A stretch of DNA of 64,000 nt, from assembly GCA_047967505.1 (NCBI GenBank), contig CM106541.1; one strand, 5' to 3'. The DNA is from Dipteris shenzhenensis. Its lineage: Eukaryota; Polypodiophyta; Polypodiopsida; Gleicheniales. The notes under the pieces are model-generated. The model saw only the letters and a list, made by a program, of their open reading frames with translations. It was not told the origin of the DNA and did no database searches. This document shows positions 1 through 11,859 of this stretch, piece by piece (position 1 is the first letter of the stretch; each line of letters begins with the position of its first letter). Position numbers and translations under genes: made by a program.

Positions 1-48
1 GTGTGTGTGTGTGTGTGTACGTGTACATACATATACATATATATAGAT
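1..48. repeat. GT/TA microsatellite
   Basis: A (GT)9 run grades into GTAC, ACAT and ATAT dinucleotide-like sequence. It lies at the window edge, inside the last visible RPOT intron. Confidence 0.85.
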
Positions 49-49
49 A

Positions 50-910
50 CTCAAGCCTCCTGCTAAGCTTGGTGCGCTGACCCAGAATAGCAACTCCTCT
101 TTAATTAGGCTCTCAAATTCAGCTTGCATCAAGGGGCTTTGAGATAATTAGACACTGTTCATCATGAGTTCGCTGTCATATACAAAACATCATATTTATT
201 CCCATCTGACACATGCATAATGAAAGTGAAATCATTTTGACAAAAACAGAAATAAGCATCCTATTTTAGATTAGAATAAAATGAATAATAAATGGGTACA
301 TGCCAATTGTTGTGTGTGCAAGCAATAAAATTCCCCAATCATTAGACGGGCCTCAATATCTATTTCAGTTAAGTCTCTTCCCATTTGTTCGTTGCAAGCA
401 TCAAATGCATGGACCCATTAATGCAATCTCCTTCTAAGATAAATTCATTCTTAAGTTCATGGATCGAAACTCTTTATTGAAATAGCTTTAAGGCTTATTC
501 TTTCCATTTCAAAGGTAGATGGATTTATGTCAAAGCTAGATTTCTGAATCTCTAACTGTGAATTTGTGTATAGAATGATACATTTATTCTGGCTATTCAA
601 GGCAACTTAGAGAATCTTTTTGTATATAGTGAACATTTACTCTGGACATTGAAGGCAAGTTTGAAGCCTTCTGCTCAATTGGTGACCTGGCTCAGACCAG
701 CATCCCATTGTGTTTAATAATGCTCTCAGAATCAATGCATATCAAGGGGGCTTTGAGACTCTTAGACACTGCTCCACACGAGCTTCACAGCCATATATAA
801 TATTCATTCCCATTGACACATACATTATGAAGTAAAATGTATGTTAACATATTGCAGAAATGCCACATTAGCATACCAATTTAGGTTAGAAAGATTTGAA
901 TAATTAGGTG
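50..910. repeat. Diverged direct duplication, about 240 bp, two copies
   Basis: Bases 50-290 and 655-910 align along their length with many substitutions and small indels. Shared landmarks are CTGCTMA, a run around ATCAAGGGG and CTTTGAGA, and TTAGACACTG followed by ATTCCCAT. The interval lies in the RPOT intron downstream of exon 17. I see no coding potential in it, and the next RPOT exon (expected to contain VHDSFW) is not in this stretch. Confidence 0.6.
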
Positions 911-1010
911 GCAGGAAAAGGAGGAGAGAGGAAATGGACGGAGGGGGACAGAAAGTAACAGGGACAGTGATATGAAGAAGAGTATTTGGGCATGGCACGA
1001 CATCTCTCAC

Positions 1011-1125
1011 CAGCAAATGTGAGCCCTGCTTTTCTGCAAGCAGTAGCAGTCATCATCATGTGAGTGCCATCTAAGGAGTGAACAAAATTTGGCGGAAATG
1101 CAGTTTTTTGTCTCTTCGTAAGCAC
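1011..1125 (-). CDS. RPOT: RPOT exon 17 (last exon inside window)
   Basis: 115 bp encoding [20 protein letters not shown] through AGLTFAG, phase 1 out. Donor GTGAGA. The following exon with VHDSFW and the C-terminal foot is not found in bases 1-1010 and should lie left of the window. Confidence 0.94.
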
Positions 1126-4100
1126 CTGAAAGGGCCACAACAATCAGGAAATAAGCAGACAAAAAGAAAATTGAAAGTTAACAGTTCTTTTTAAATTTAA
1201 AGAAATGCATATTCTAGTTCAAGCCAATCCACGGAAAAGAGGTATGAAGTGTCGTGGGCCCAAGATAGGTAGAATTTCCACGGCAACACAAATATGACTG
1301 GAGTTGTGATTACATTCTAAAGATATGCAGGAGCCACATTAATTTTATTAGCTGTAAGAAATATTAAATCATTCAGGGCTCTATGAACCCAACGGATGCA
1401 AAAGAAAATTACTTAAAGACACCCTGAAAACTTATCAAACAATGAGTCAACACATGATAACAACGAGTAGACAGAAAGAGCTTCAGAAACCATCAGAGAA
1501 GGGCCAAATAGAAGAAAATATGGTACCTTTGTATCGTTCACCTCTTTTATAGCAAGAATTTGCAATGATGTCTTAACCTGTAAAATGTCGTCCATTTCAA
1601 ACATAAAGCATAGCAATTTAAAGAATTTAACACACCAGAAAGACAGCACAAAACCACAACAGTAACAGCAGACATATACCAAGACTTTACTCGCTTTCCG
1701 GTAAGGCTGCACAACTGGAAGGCCAAGGGGTGTTGTCCACCTTACTGGCTTATTGTGAGAAGCAATAATCTGCCCACCCACCAAAAAAGAGGCTGTTAAT
1801 AAAATCTATCAACTTTTGCATAGACACGATGTATGAAACTTTCTATGGGTAAACAACCTTTCTAGTAATGCAATCACCTTGGCACAGTCACCAAGCCATC
1901 CCATTATAGTCCTTGCGTCCTTGAACATCTCACCAAGAGCTGTGAGAGTTGTCTGCGCTATTTGAAAAAATGAGTAATTCTCTGGCACACTTGTAAAAAC
2001 GAAGAAGAATCCCCCCACCCCACACAAAGAGAAAAAACAAACTAAGGAAGAAAAAGCTCATATATGACCTTGGCTGCATAGCAGGATGCTGCAAAGACTG
2101 CCCTGCTATCTGCTTTGGTGTCTCTTTCACGTAACCTGTCTAGAATTTGATCCCGAGCCCCAATATATGTAACTCCGTATACTGAGGTCATGACAGTCTG
2201 CTTCACAAGTTTTCTGTCCACCTAAAACACATCCAATGGCATTAGAATAATGGCACGATGTGCCTAAGGTATCTCAGATGCTCTTCATAAGGACATTATG
2301 GAACAGCTCACCTGCCCATGCAATAACCTAGCATTTACAGCATCAGGACTAACTGTGGGATCTTTCAAAAGGTCCTTTTCAAGTAGTCCACTCACCCTAT
2401 GAAACAAGCATGGCTGGGTTAGCAACCACAGTATAACTCTACTATAACTCTACTACAATTTTTTAAGCATACATTATATCAAGCCCTTTCTTTGAGCTAC
2501 ATGCAAAGCATCCAAATAGATACAATTAGTAGCCTGAAACGTTCTCCTGCACTGCTATGTGAGCATGTGGATGTGCTTGTGCATGGGTGTGAGTGCATGT
2601 GCCAGTACAAGATGTGTGCGTGCATGTATGATAAGATGGTGCCAGTGCAAGAGACAAAGAGATGTGTACATGCATGTGGTAGAAGATAGTGCCCTTACTC
2701 CTGTCAAAAGTAATTTGTGATATATTTTAGATCAAAAAGTTCATGGTCCATAGCTTCAAAAGCTTTAATTTATATATCTAGATGAATCCAGGAACATGCC
2801 CCAACTCATCCTCTAAAAACACAACATAATGCAGTTTCGATTTCATGATAGTCACTCATAAGGTTGAATACCATAAACTCCATCACGGATAGCAGGGACT
2901 AGCTACTATGACATCCCCATTGACGTCATAGTGGCTTCAAAAGCTTTAATTTAACCGAAATTTGTTCCCATGCGATTAGTAGTACAATTGTATTCCCCTA
3001 AGGTACCTCCAAAGACTAGCTACATACTTCCAGTTCTCCTACATGGGGTTTTCTGATGATGATATATTTCAGCTTTTGGTCACATGAGGCTTTTTGGTGT
3101 TTCGTAGACTTTCTCTGTTCCTTTGCATCCTCTGTGATCTTTCCATTTTTACAGGTTCGATAATTAATGTCTCGTCATACTTGATCAATGTTTCAGAGTT
3201 ACGGAATATCGGACATTACAAAAGCCTCACCGGACAGCAATATCAGAATATACATCTGCAGGCTTGTCTTGAACTGTAAGGTTCACTGATTCTGCTCCCA
3301 ACTGCCAAAAGACAAAACCACCTCAGATGGCAGTCACACCTGACAGAGACAGCATATTAACCCCTTCAATGTACTATGATGTGAGGTGATGCAAAATCAA
3401 ACTTACAACATCCCTTCCAAGTGCAGCATAGTGTTGCAAGCCATTGCAGGACCCGTCCTAACATGTCACAAGCTAAAGTTTTTAGTCAGAAGGAAAATTA
3501 CTTTTGCATGCCTAGCATTCCAGAAAAATCAGATGAATTAATAAACAAACAGTTGGTGTGTTCCTTTAATAGGCATATGAACAATAAGGAAATAAAGTAA
3601 TCAGAACAATAAGGAAATAAAGTAATCAGATGAATATATATAACCAGACAGGAGCTGTGAGTTTAAGATCACAAAACATTCAGTAACAAAATCATGCAAT
3701 AGGCAGGTAGTTAAGCTATTGAAAGTCTGAATAGCTGAAAAGTATTAAGGGTAACTCACTGAAAATAACCCCCCCTTCCAAATAAAAATTAACAAAATAA
3801 GAGAGTGAGATGGCAACCTGATGCACTGGCAAGTGTGAAATAAAGTTCTGAGGGTTCCCCGATCTTGATGCACTGCAAATCTCCATGCAAGTAGCAAGAC
3901 ATTGCAAAGGATCTTCCGCCCTCAGCCACCAGCGTTTACCCTCCAGGGGCTTCAAGGCAGAATTCAATATATTTTCCATATTCTCCTCCACAAACGTAAG
4001 ACGATCATCATACGAAATCTTATCCACACCATTTCCAAACAAGTTGGCAAGCTGAATTTTCAGCCAATAAAGGCCTGTCCTCCCCAAAGGACGACCTTCT

Positions 4101-4264
4101 CCAAACTCTAGCAAACCCCGACACATATCAGATCCAAGATGATTCAGATGGGGATGCATAGGATATGCACGACCACGGAAATCCAGATTGTGAGGATAGT
4201 AGAAATATTCTTCATTCTTCATTTGTCGAGCTATCTGTGCACATAAAGCCACATTATAACTTGC

Positions 4265-4316
<52 letters not shown>

Positions 4317-4543
4317 CCCACAGATCCAGGTTTCTCTCATATGTGAGATCTGTAATGATTTGATTATGTTGTACTCATTGTGGTGATGATGCCCTATTAC
4401 AGGCTCCAACCTTTCAATTTCATTGTATCTGGTTTCATAAATCCTTTGGTCTTTCGAAGACTTCTATTATACTTTCTGTTTATCTCTATCACAGGTTTCC
4501 TCTCATCACGGCCTCATTCATTGCCAAACCTCCCTTGAGCTGC

Positions 4544-4575
<32 letters not shown>

Positions 4576-7500
4576 TGGTTCCAAAAATGGGAGGTAGAGA
4601 GGTACTTGGACTACTCTCCAGAGGAGGTAGATGAGGATGCCTTTCATCATGACCTGCTGAATGCACTACACAGGAAATGGCAAACAGCTGAAAACAGAGA
4701 TAAGTTTGAGTACTACCGTACATTTATCAACCCCGAATATTGGGCTACTTATACAGGAAGAGAAACAGCCACGCAGAAGTACATTTGCACACCTATGGCA
4801 ATACATAAGCGAAGAGCTTTGGCCTCACTTCGCACCCGATCACACCAGCTGCAGATTGAAATAGGAGGATGGAAAGATATGCCAAAAGAGAGCAGAATAT
4901 GCCAATTATGTGACCAGGGAATGGCAGAAACTGAAGAACACATGGTAATGATATGCCCTTACTATACTCACATCCATTAGCTCTCTTCTCGAGGGACATA
5001 ACAGACTGGCTGATATGCTACATAGCGGGTCACCCCCCGCTTTAGGAACGTTTGTCTATAAGCTTTTCAAGCACAGGAACTCACCTAAGACATAAAGGTA
5101 GTTTCTCTTAATACCCTCCCCTCCAAGGGAGGAGTCTTTGTGTACGAGGATTTTGTATTGCTCAGGTCCCATAGGCCGATTTTTGGTCTTCAGAGGACGA
5201 TAATATATTATTCTTCTTCTTCTTCTTCTCTCTCTCTCTCTCTCTCCCCCCTTCCTCACCGCCCACTGCTATGTAGCTCCGCCCTCCTCCACCCTCCGCC
5301 CGCTCCTGCTCCCCCCGTTCTCGACTCCTCCTGCTCCGCTCGCTCTTGCTCCCCCCGCTCCCGACTCCTCCTACGCCTCTACTCTGCTCGTCTCTGCAGC
5401 CCGGCGCTGCTTTCCCGACGCTGCAGCCCCTCCGCCTCGACTTGCAGCACCTCTGCCTGGCCACCTGGCTGCCCCCCACTTGGCTGCAGCTCCCCGCCCG
5501 CTGCAGCTCCGCCCACAGCAGCCCTGCCTGGCTGTGCTGCCCTCTCGTCCGCCCTCCTCATCAACTGACCCCCCCCCCCACCTCCTAGCCTCTAGCTTAC
5601 CCCCCCCCCCCCTCCTAGCCTCTACCCCAGCCTCTTGCCTCGAATTCCCCCTCCCCTCCAAGCCTCTCCCCTAGCCTCTTACCTCCTCATTGTTTTCAGC
5701 CCCCGGGACTGGGTGTGCCTCCCGCCATGGGGGGGGCTCATGCTCCCGCTCCCGCTCTTGCACTAAGACCTACACCGAGGACACGGGATCAATCAAAAGA
5801 AATGGGGAAAGGTGGCAAAGATACAGATAAAGCCGCCAAGAAAGATGACAGCAAACACAACTGAAACTCGAGGATGTGAACACATGCTACAACTGAAGTG
5901 GACTCAGAGTTGACAGACATCGTCATCTTCAGCTTGAGCGCCAGCCTCGATTTCAGCTTCAACGTCAGCCTCAATTTCAGTTTCGGCTCCAGTTCCAGCC
6001 ACAGCCTCTACATCCTCAGCTACAGTTTCTGGCAGTGACACACCCATACCCATGACATCGATTACTCCACTCTCCCCTGGGATAGAGGGGTTGTCACTGA
6101 CATCATCTCTTCCAGTCACAGGATACCTCTCCTCAGTCTAGCCGACGACTCGGACGTGAGCGAGAGCCAGAGCCACGACAGCTGCGCCAGCAGACAGACT
6201 CACACATCCGGGTCCATGACATCTCGTCTCTGCTCTCTCCCCGCCCCACCAGGGTTACCGTTGCCCTCATCCACAGGGCCATCCGCCGCCCTCGACGACC
6301 GAGCTCGACTAGGCCGTGTGACGTCAGAGGCCAATCATCTATCGCAGGGTTTTTTCCGGCCTCCCATTTGACGGCCCCTCTATGATTGGTCTTTGACGAT
6401 CACCACCTGCACATATATATTGTATCTCCCCCCTCTGCCCCATTTTTGGTGCCCCCCCCTTCTTTTTTGTATCATCTGGAGGTAGACACATATTTTTTGT
6501 ATCAGGACTAGACACACCGTCCTTCATAACCTCTTTTTTGTAGAAACGGTTGGCTGGCCCGTTTTGAGACCGCCACCGTTATGCTCATTGTATCAGTTAT
6601 CTTTAGTCTCATAGACCTTCACGGTCTCTCGAAGACTTTAATAGACTGTCTTTCTTTCTTTCTTTCTTTCTTCCATCTCTCCCTTCCTCTCCCGCTACAG
6701 TCTTCTCATCAATTATGACACCTACTTCGGAGGGGTCATACACTGTTCCACACTATGCCTCGACCTTTCTCTCCACTCTGCATCTGAGTCAACCCACGTT
6801 CCCACACCCTGTTGGGATCACCTCATCCAAGCCACTATCATCTCCATATCGCACCCATCTCACCCACTCATCACCCAGCCTCCAGTCTCATCCTCACACT
6901 TTCATGCCACAGTCTTTTCATGCCTCGACCTTTCTCTCCCCTCTGCCTCTAAGTCAGCCCACGTTCCCACACCCTGTTGGGATCGCCTCATCCAGGCCAC
7001 TATCATCTCCATATCGCACCCATCTCATCCACTCATCACCCAGCCTCCAGTCTCATCCTCACACTTTCATGCCACAGTCTTTTCAGTTTTCGCTAGGGCA
7101 CGGATCAGCTGACCCATCAGAGGCTTGGGAGAACTTGCTGATGGAGGTACATAGTATCCGAGAGCACAAGATGGAGTTGTCACGCTTCGCAAAAGAGCAG
7201 GCACGCTTCACCCAGGAGCAGGCGCATCTCATACAGGAGCAAGCTCATGCTATCCGAGACCAAGCTAATCTTATTCAGGGACTCAGACAGGAGATCTTAC
7301 CGCTCCGACAGGAGGTCACTGCTATATGCACAGTCCCAAGGAGCACCCCAGTTGTGGAGACACAGATTGCGAGCATGCAATCTACCATTCAGGAGACGTC
7401 CAAATGGGTTGACGTAGCCAAACGGGGACCTACAAGGATAACCGTTTTGGCTATCCTCTTGGAGCAACAGCAGAGAGCCAGTAAGGCTCTCAACATTAGA

Positions 7501-10500
7501 GTGCATGGGATCTCACCCACTGAGGCTACACCGATGACAGATGCAATGGCCTTCGCGGCCACTACTCTGGATGTGACTGAGCACAGGATTGAGAGAGCAT
7601 GGCGGGTGGGAAGAGACCTCGACCGAGAGCAGCCCCTAATCATACGGTTTCATGATGCTCAGGCACGACTTTCGGCTTTACGTCGCAGGTCAGCCCTACC
7701 AGACCAGCTAGCGAACTCCATGGACGAGGACCTCACTCCACTACAGGTTGAGGAGAGGCGCTTCATGTTGCAATAGCGGGATCAGGCCCGCAAGGAGGAA
7801 CAGTGGGTAGTAGTACAAGATGGACGACTCCTTACAGGCCCCTGTCGCGCACCCACCTCCCCTCCCACATAGGGAGCGGAGACCCTATCCTGCACCATCT
7901 GGAACTGTAATGGTACCTTATGGTCAAAACGAGGGAACTTCTCAAAATCCTATACAGACCACGACAGTCTTTTATACAAAGACACATCAGAGTCCAGAGC
8001 GTCCACTACCAATAGTCAGCGGGTCACTTTTGGGGACCATCTCAGTAGAGCGAAGAGATGCACATTCCATGTTTCTTTGGATCCGGATTCTCAGCACATG
8101 GACAGCCGGGTTTGTTGCAATTTGCTACTTCCCCCTTGAGACCTCCCACTTTGCCAGAGATATTCAAGATGAGGATGAGACATCTCCATGTGCTGCTCTT
8201 TATCAGTCCATTGTTGACTTCTCTATCAGCGGAGAAGAAGTCCTAGTTGGGGACTTCAACGCGAGGACAGGCGCTCGTCAGGCACCACTCCTCAACTTCA
8301 AGGATGATCACCACTCCTCAACTTCAGGGATGATTCCACTCTAATGCCAGACATTGACCTTGAGGAGGCAGATATGCTACGGGTTTCAGCTGACAAACGA
8401 GGTCCATTCACATCTTATGGACACGCCCTATTAGACCTCAACAAGATGCATGATCTCATTATTTATAATGGTCTTGACACATGGCCCACCTCAAATGGTT
8501 TCACATGCTTTCCACATGGGGGAGGCTCCAGCGTTGATTAGTACATCATGGGATCCCCTGCCTTCACATCTCGCATCACTAACTTTACCGTAGCACCTCT
8601 CCCTCTAAGGGCTGATCATACCTATCTTTTCTTTAGCATTTCGGCTCCCCGTCGAACAGTACTTCCCACCCCGCTGAGTTCTTACTCCACCTACCATGAT
8701 ATATGCTTTGACCACGATCACTCACCTACATACTCTGGCCTTCTGTACATACTTCTCGCCTATATTGACTTCATACCCCTTTTAGAGGATCGTGCTGCCC
8801 TAGTCACCCGCTCACTACACGAGGCTACCCTTCACGCTTTCCCTCACACCACCCATCCACCACTCCCTAGGACCGTACCCTGTAATAGCTGGTACAATGA
8901 TGAGTGTAATGCTTTACGCAGTCAGCTCAGATTCGAAACCAAAAACAGTCTTCCAAGCGAACCAAAGACGCTACGCGAAAGAAACTAGACTTAGTTCGTC
9001 AAAATGAGGAGAAGCTACTGAACTTTTTTTTTTTTAAACCAGAGATTTCTAGAGGGATGTTCCCCCTCACCACTCACTGACACTCAAGTATGGTTTGATT
9101 ATACACGCACACTTTATGATATCCCAAATCAGCCAATCCCTAACCTCTCACATATGCCACGCTCCACATCCTGCACCCTCTTCACTAGGGAGGGGTAAAG
9201 GATGCCGTAATGAAACTTCATGATGGCCGAGCGAAGGATCATGAGGGACTATGCACTGAGTTCATTGCATATGGGATTAACCTCCTAGCCCTGATCTTAG
9301 CAAAGCTATTTAATGAAGCTGTTTGTTTGGGGTTTCCACGCACCTGGACCATTAACACTATCTCACCCATCCTCAAGGTAGGGGATCCCATGAGCCTAGA
9401 GAACTACAGGACCATTACGATTAGACATGTCATGTCCAAGATATATGCATCAGTACTTGATTCCAAGGTTAGCAGATTTGCCGAGTGTCAAGGACTTAGA
9501 GCAGCAGGACAGGCCGGATTCTGGCGTGATCATGGGACCATGGATCACATCCTCACGCTTAGGTGTATCATTGAGGAGGCAAGGGCACGGAAGCAGAGGG
9601 TTTACTGTTGCTTTGTGGATTTCCGCAAGGCATTTGACACAATCCTGAGAGCCCGCCTCATACGGTGCCTACACGATCTACATTACGACCAGGAGATCAT
9701 TTGGGCTGTCATGGCACTTTACGAGAGAGTTCCAAGCAAAGTCCGAACAAGATCTGATGGACAGACGAGATCATGAGCACTATCGGGGTCAAACAACGGT
9801 GTCCATTATCACCTACCTTGTTTGGCCTTTACATTGACGAGCTTGAGACAGTGATGCAGACACAGGGGGGTAGGTTGCTCTCTTGCGGGCACGCTAATCC
9901 AGATATTGCTTTACGCAAATGACGTGGCTCTCTTGTCTTCCTCATCAGAGGGGCTCCAGAGACACCTTGATGCACTCCAATCCTTTTGTGAGTCTCATGA
10001 TTTGAATGTCAACCTGGGTAAAACCAAGGTTATGATCGGAATACATCTCGAGCCGTCATGCGTTAGGAGCAATTCGCATTCGATAGGTCACCTGTTGAGG
10101 TAGTTTCATCATACACTTATCTTGGGGTTGTCTTCTCCGAACCCATCTTCACTATGAGACCTACGATGCAGGCATGCTTGAGCAGAGGATATGCTTCATT
10201 GGCCAAACTAGAGAGGCAGTGCTTCCGCTCGCAATTTCAGGATCCACAAACCAAAGGGTTGCTTTTTTACTCCTTCGTCCGTCCAACAAGGATGTACGGC
10301 AGCCCATGTTGGGGCCCATACTTATTGGATATAGAGTGGGCCTATGTGGAGCGGCTACAGGTTCCCATGTTATCACGGATGATTTGTGGTAAGCCATCCG
10401 TTCCTAACCAAATCATTCGGGCGGAGTTTGGGTCACCCCCATTACAACTAGATGCTGCATTTCAGGTCATCACGTATCTGTACCGAGTCAGGGAGTATGG

Positions 10501-11798
10501 GGATTACACCTCTGGGCGTAGCAGGCTACCATGGCTAGCACTGTCCTCTTCTATGGCACTTGCAGCATAAGAAGACCAGAGGCTGGTATGCACGCACAGA
10601 GAGATGGTTTGAGGGACTGGGGCTTCACATTGACAAACTACCTCCCTCCCAGTACAGCATGGATGCTCTGTTTTCTCCCCTCCTATCACACGAGGTCAAC
10701 TAGGTTATCCATGAGGATTTATTACAGCTACACACATTCCGGACCTGGTTGGGACCGAGTGATCTTCCAGTGAAGCTTAGCTTCTACAGAGATCACTTCT
10801 TACATATCACAGCAGAGGCTTTCATTGACCCACTAGGATACACGCAGATTTGTCTCTCTTGGGCAATTCCGGGTCTCTTCACATAGACTTCGTATCGACA
10901 GCAGCAGAGCAGAGCGACTACCCAAGGAGAGGCGCATATGCACTTTGTGTGACATGCAGGAGGTTGAGACAAAGGAGCACTTCATCTTTAGGTGTCATGT
11001 TTACTATGAGATCCGAGGGCGTTTCTACTGCCTCTTCAGAGACAGCTATGGGAGTTTGGCCTGATTCATCTCCTACCCAGACCAACAATGTTTGGTAGGT
11101 TTCGTTCATGAGGTACTTAGACACCGTGAGAGGATACTTCAAGCACGGAGACAGGAGCAGACTTTTTCCTTGGCTGATCCCTCTCAGAGCTCTATCACGA
11201 AGTTTTTTCAGCCAGATCACGTGGACCCCCACGAGACAAGGCCTCGACATGACCGTGACCCAGAGCCAGTGACCCATTTTTTTGTAATTACTTTAAAAAA
11301 ACATTAGTGGGACAAAAAAGGGCTTGATGTGGCCCTGTTTAGCTAGGTGTGATTGCCATAAGCAAAGGGTATTAGCAACGAGACACCCGAACGAGAAAGG
11401 TACAAATGAGCTGTGGTGGTGGAGCTACTAAACGAGCATCCACATCATTGCAAATGCAAAAAATTCAGAATGGCAGTACGAAGTCCTAAGTACAACATGG
11501 TCATGTCTGTAGTCGACTATCTCATCATCATCATCATCATCATTAGGACATTAGGGTGGATGAGGCAATGGGGGCATGAAATTGGCGATAGAGTGTTGTC
11601 GGCCACTCAAAGGTGCAGCCCTGGCATGTCTCCCGGTCATAGCTCTGCATCTAACCAGGGCTACTATGACCCCCGTCGGGTGGGACCCGACTCTAAACAG
11701 GGAGGGGATGTCCCCAAGTGTGATTTGTGTGTCAACCCTCTGTCTGAGCACCAAGCTTTTTAGTCTCATAGACCCATCGGTCTTTCGAAGACTTTAAT

Positions 11799-11859
<61 letters not shown>

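Larger units (their letters stand above)
6666..11845 (+). mobile_element. LINE family A, near full-length copy with inverted 3' segment
   Basis: A non-LTR retrotransposon with, in order, ORF1 (6715-7776), an AP-type endonuclease, reverse transcriptase and a C-terminal zinc motif, then the 3' region. It begins immediately after the (TTTC)n of the previous element and ends in a stem-loop at 11762-11793 and (TC)n-(AC)n at about 11803-11858. ORF2 is broken by several frameshifts and stops. Bases about 11405-11752 are the reverse complement of the 3' region of the copy at 34641-36860. It sits in RPOT intron 8, antisense to the host gene. Confidence 0.85.

Noticed and set aside
1412-2130. Independent small minus-strand genes here
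   Set aside because: The recognisable parts are RPOT exons 13-16 continued into introns; they are not separate genes.
5140-5661. Pro/Ser/Arg-rich open frames on both strands
   Set aside because: They come from C-rich low-complexity sequence at the start of an element; there is no domain and no codon signal.
11400-11845. Classical twin-priming 5' inversion
   Set aside because: Only an internal 3' segment is inverted while the ORF2 side stays direct, which twin priming alone does not give.
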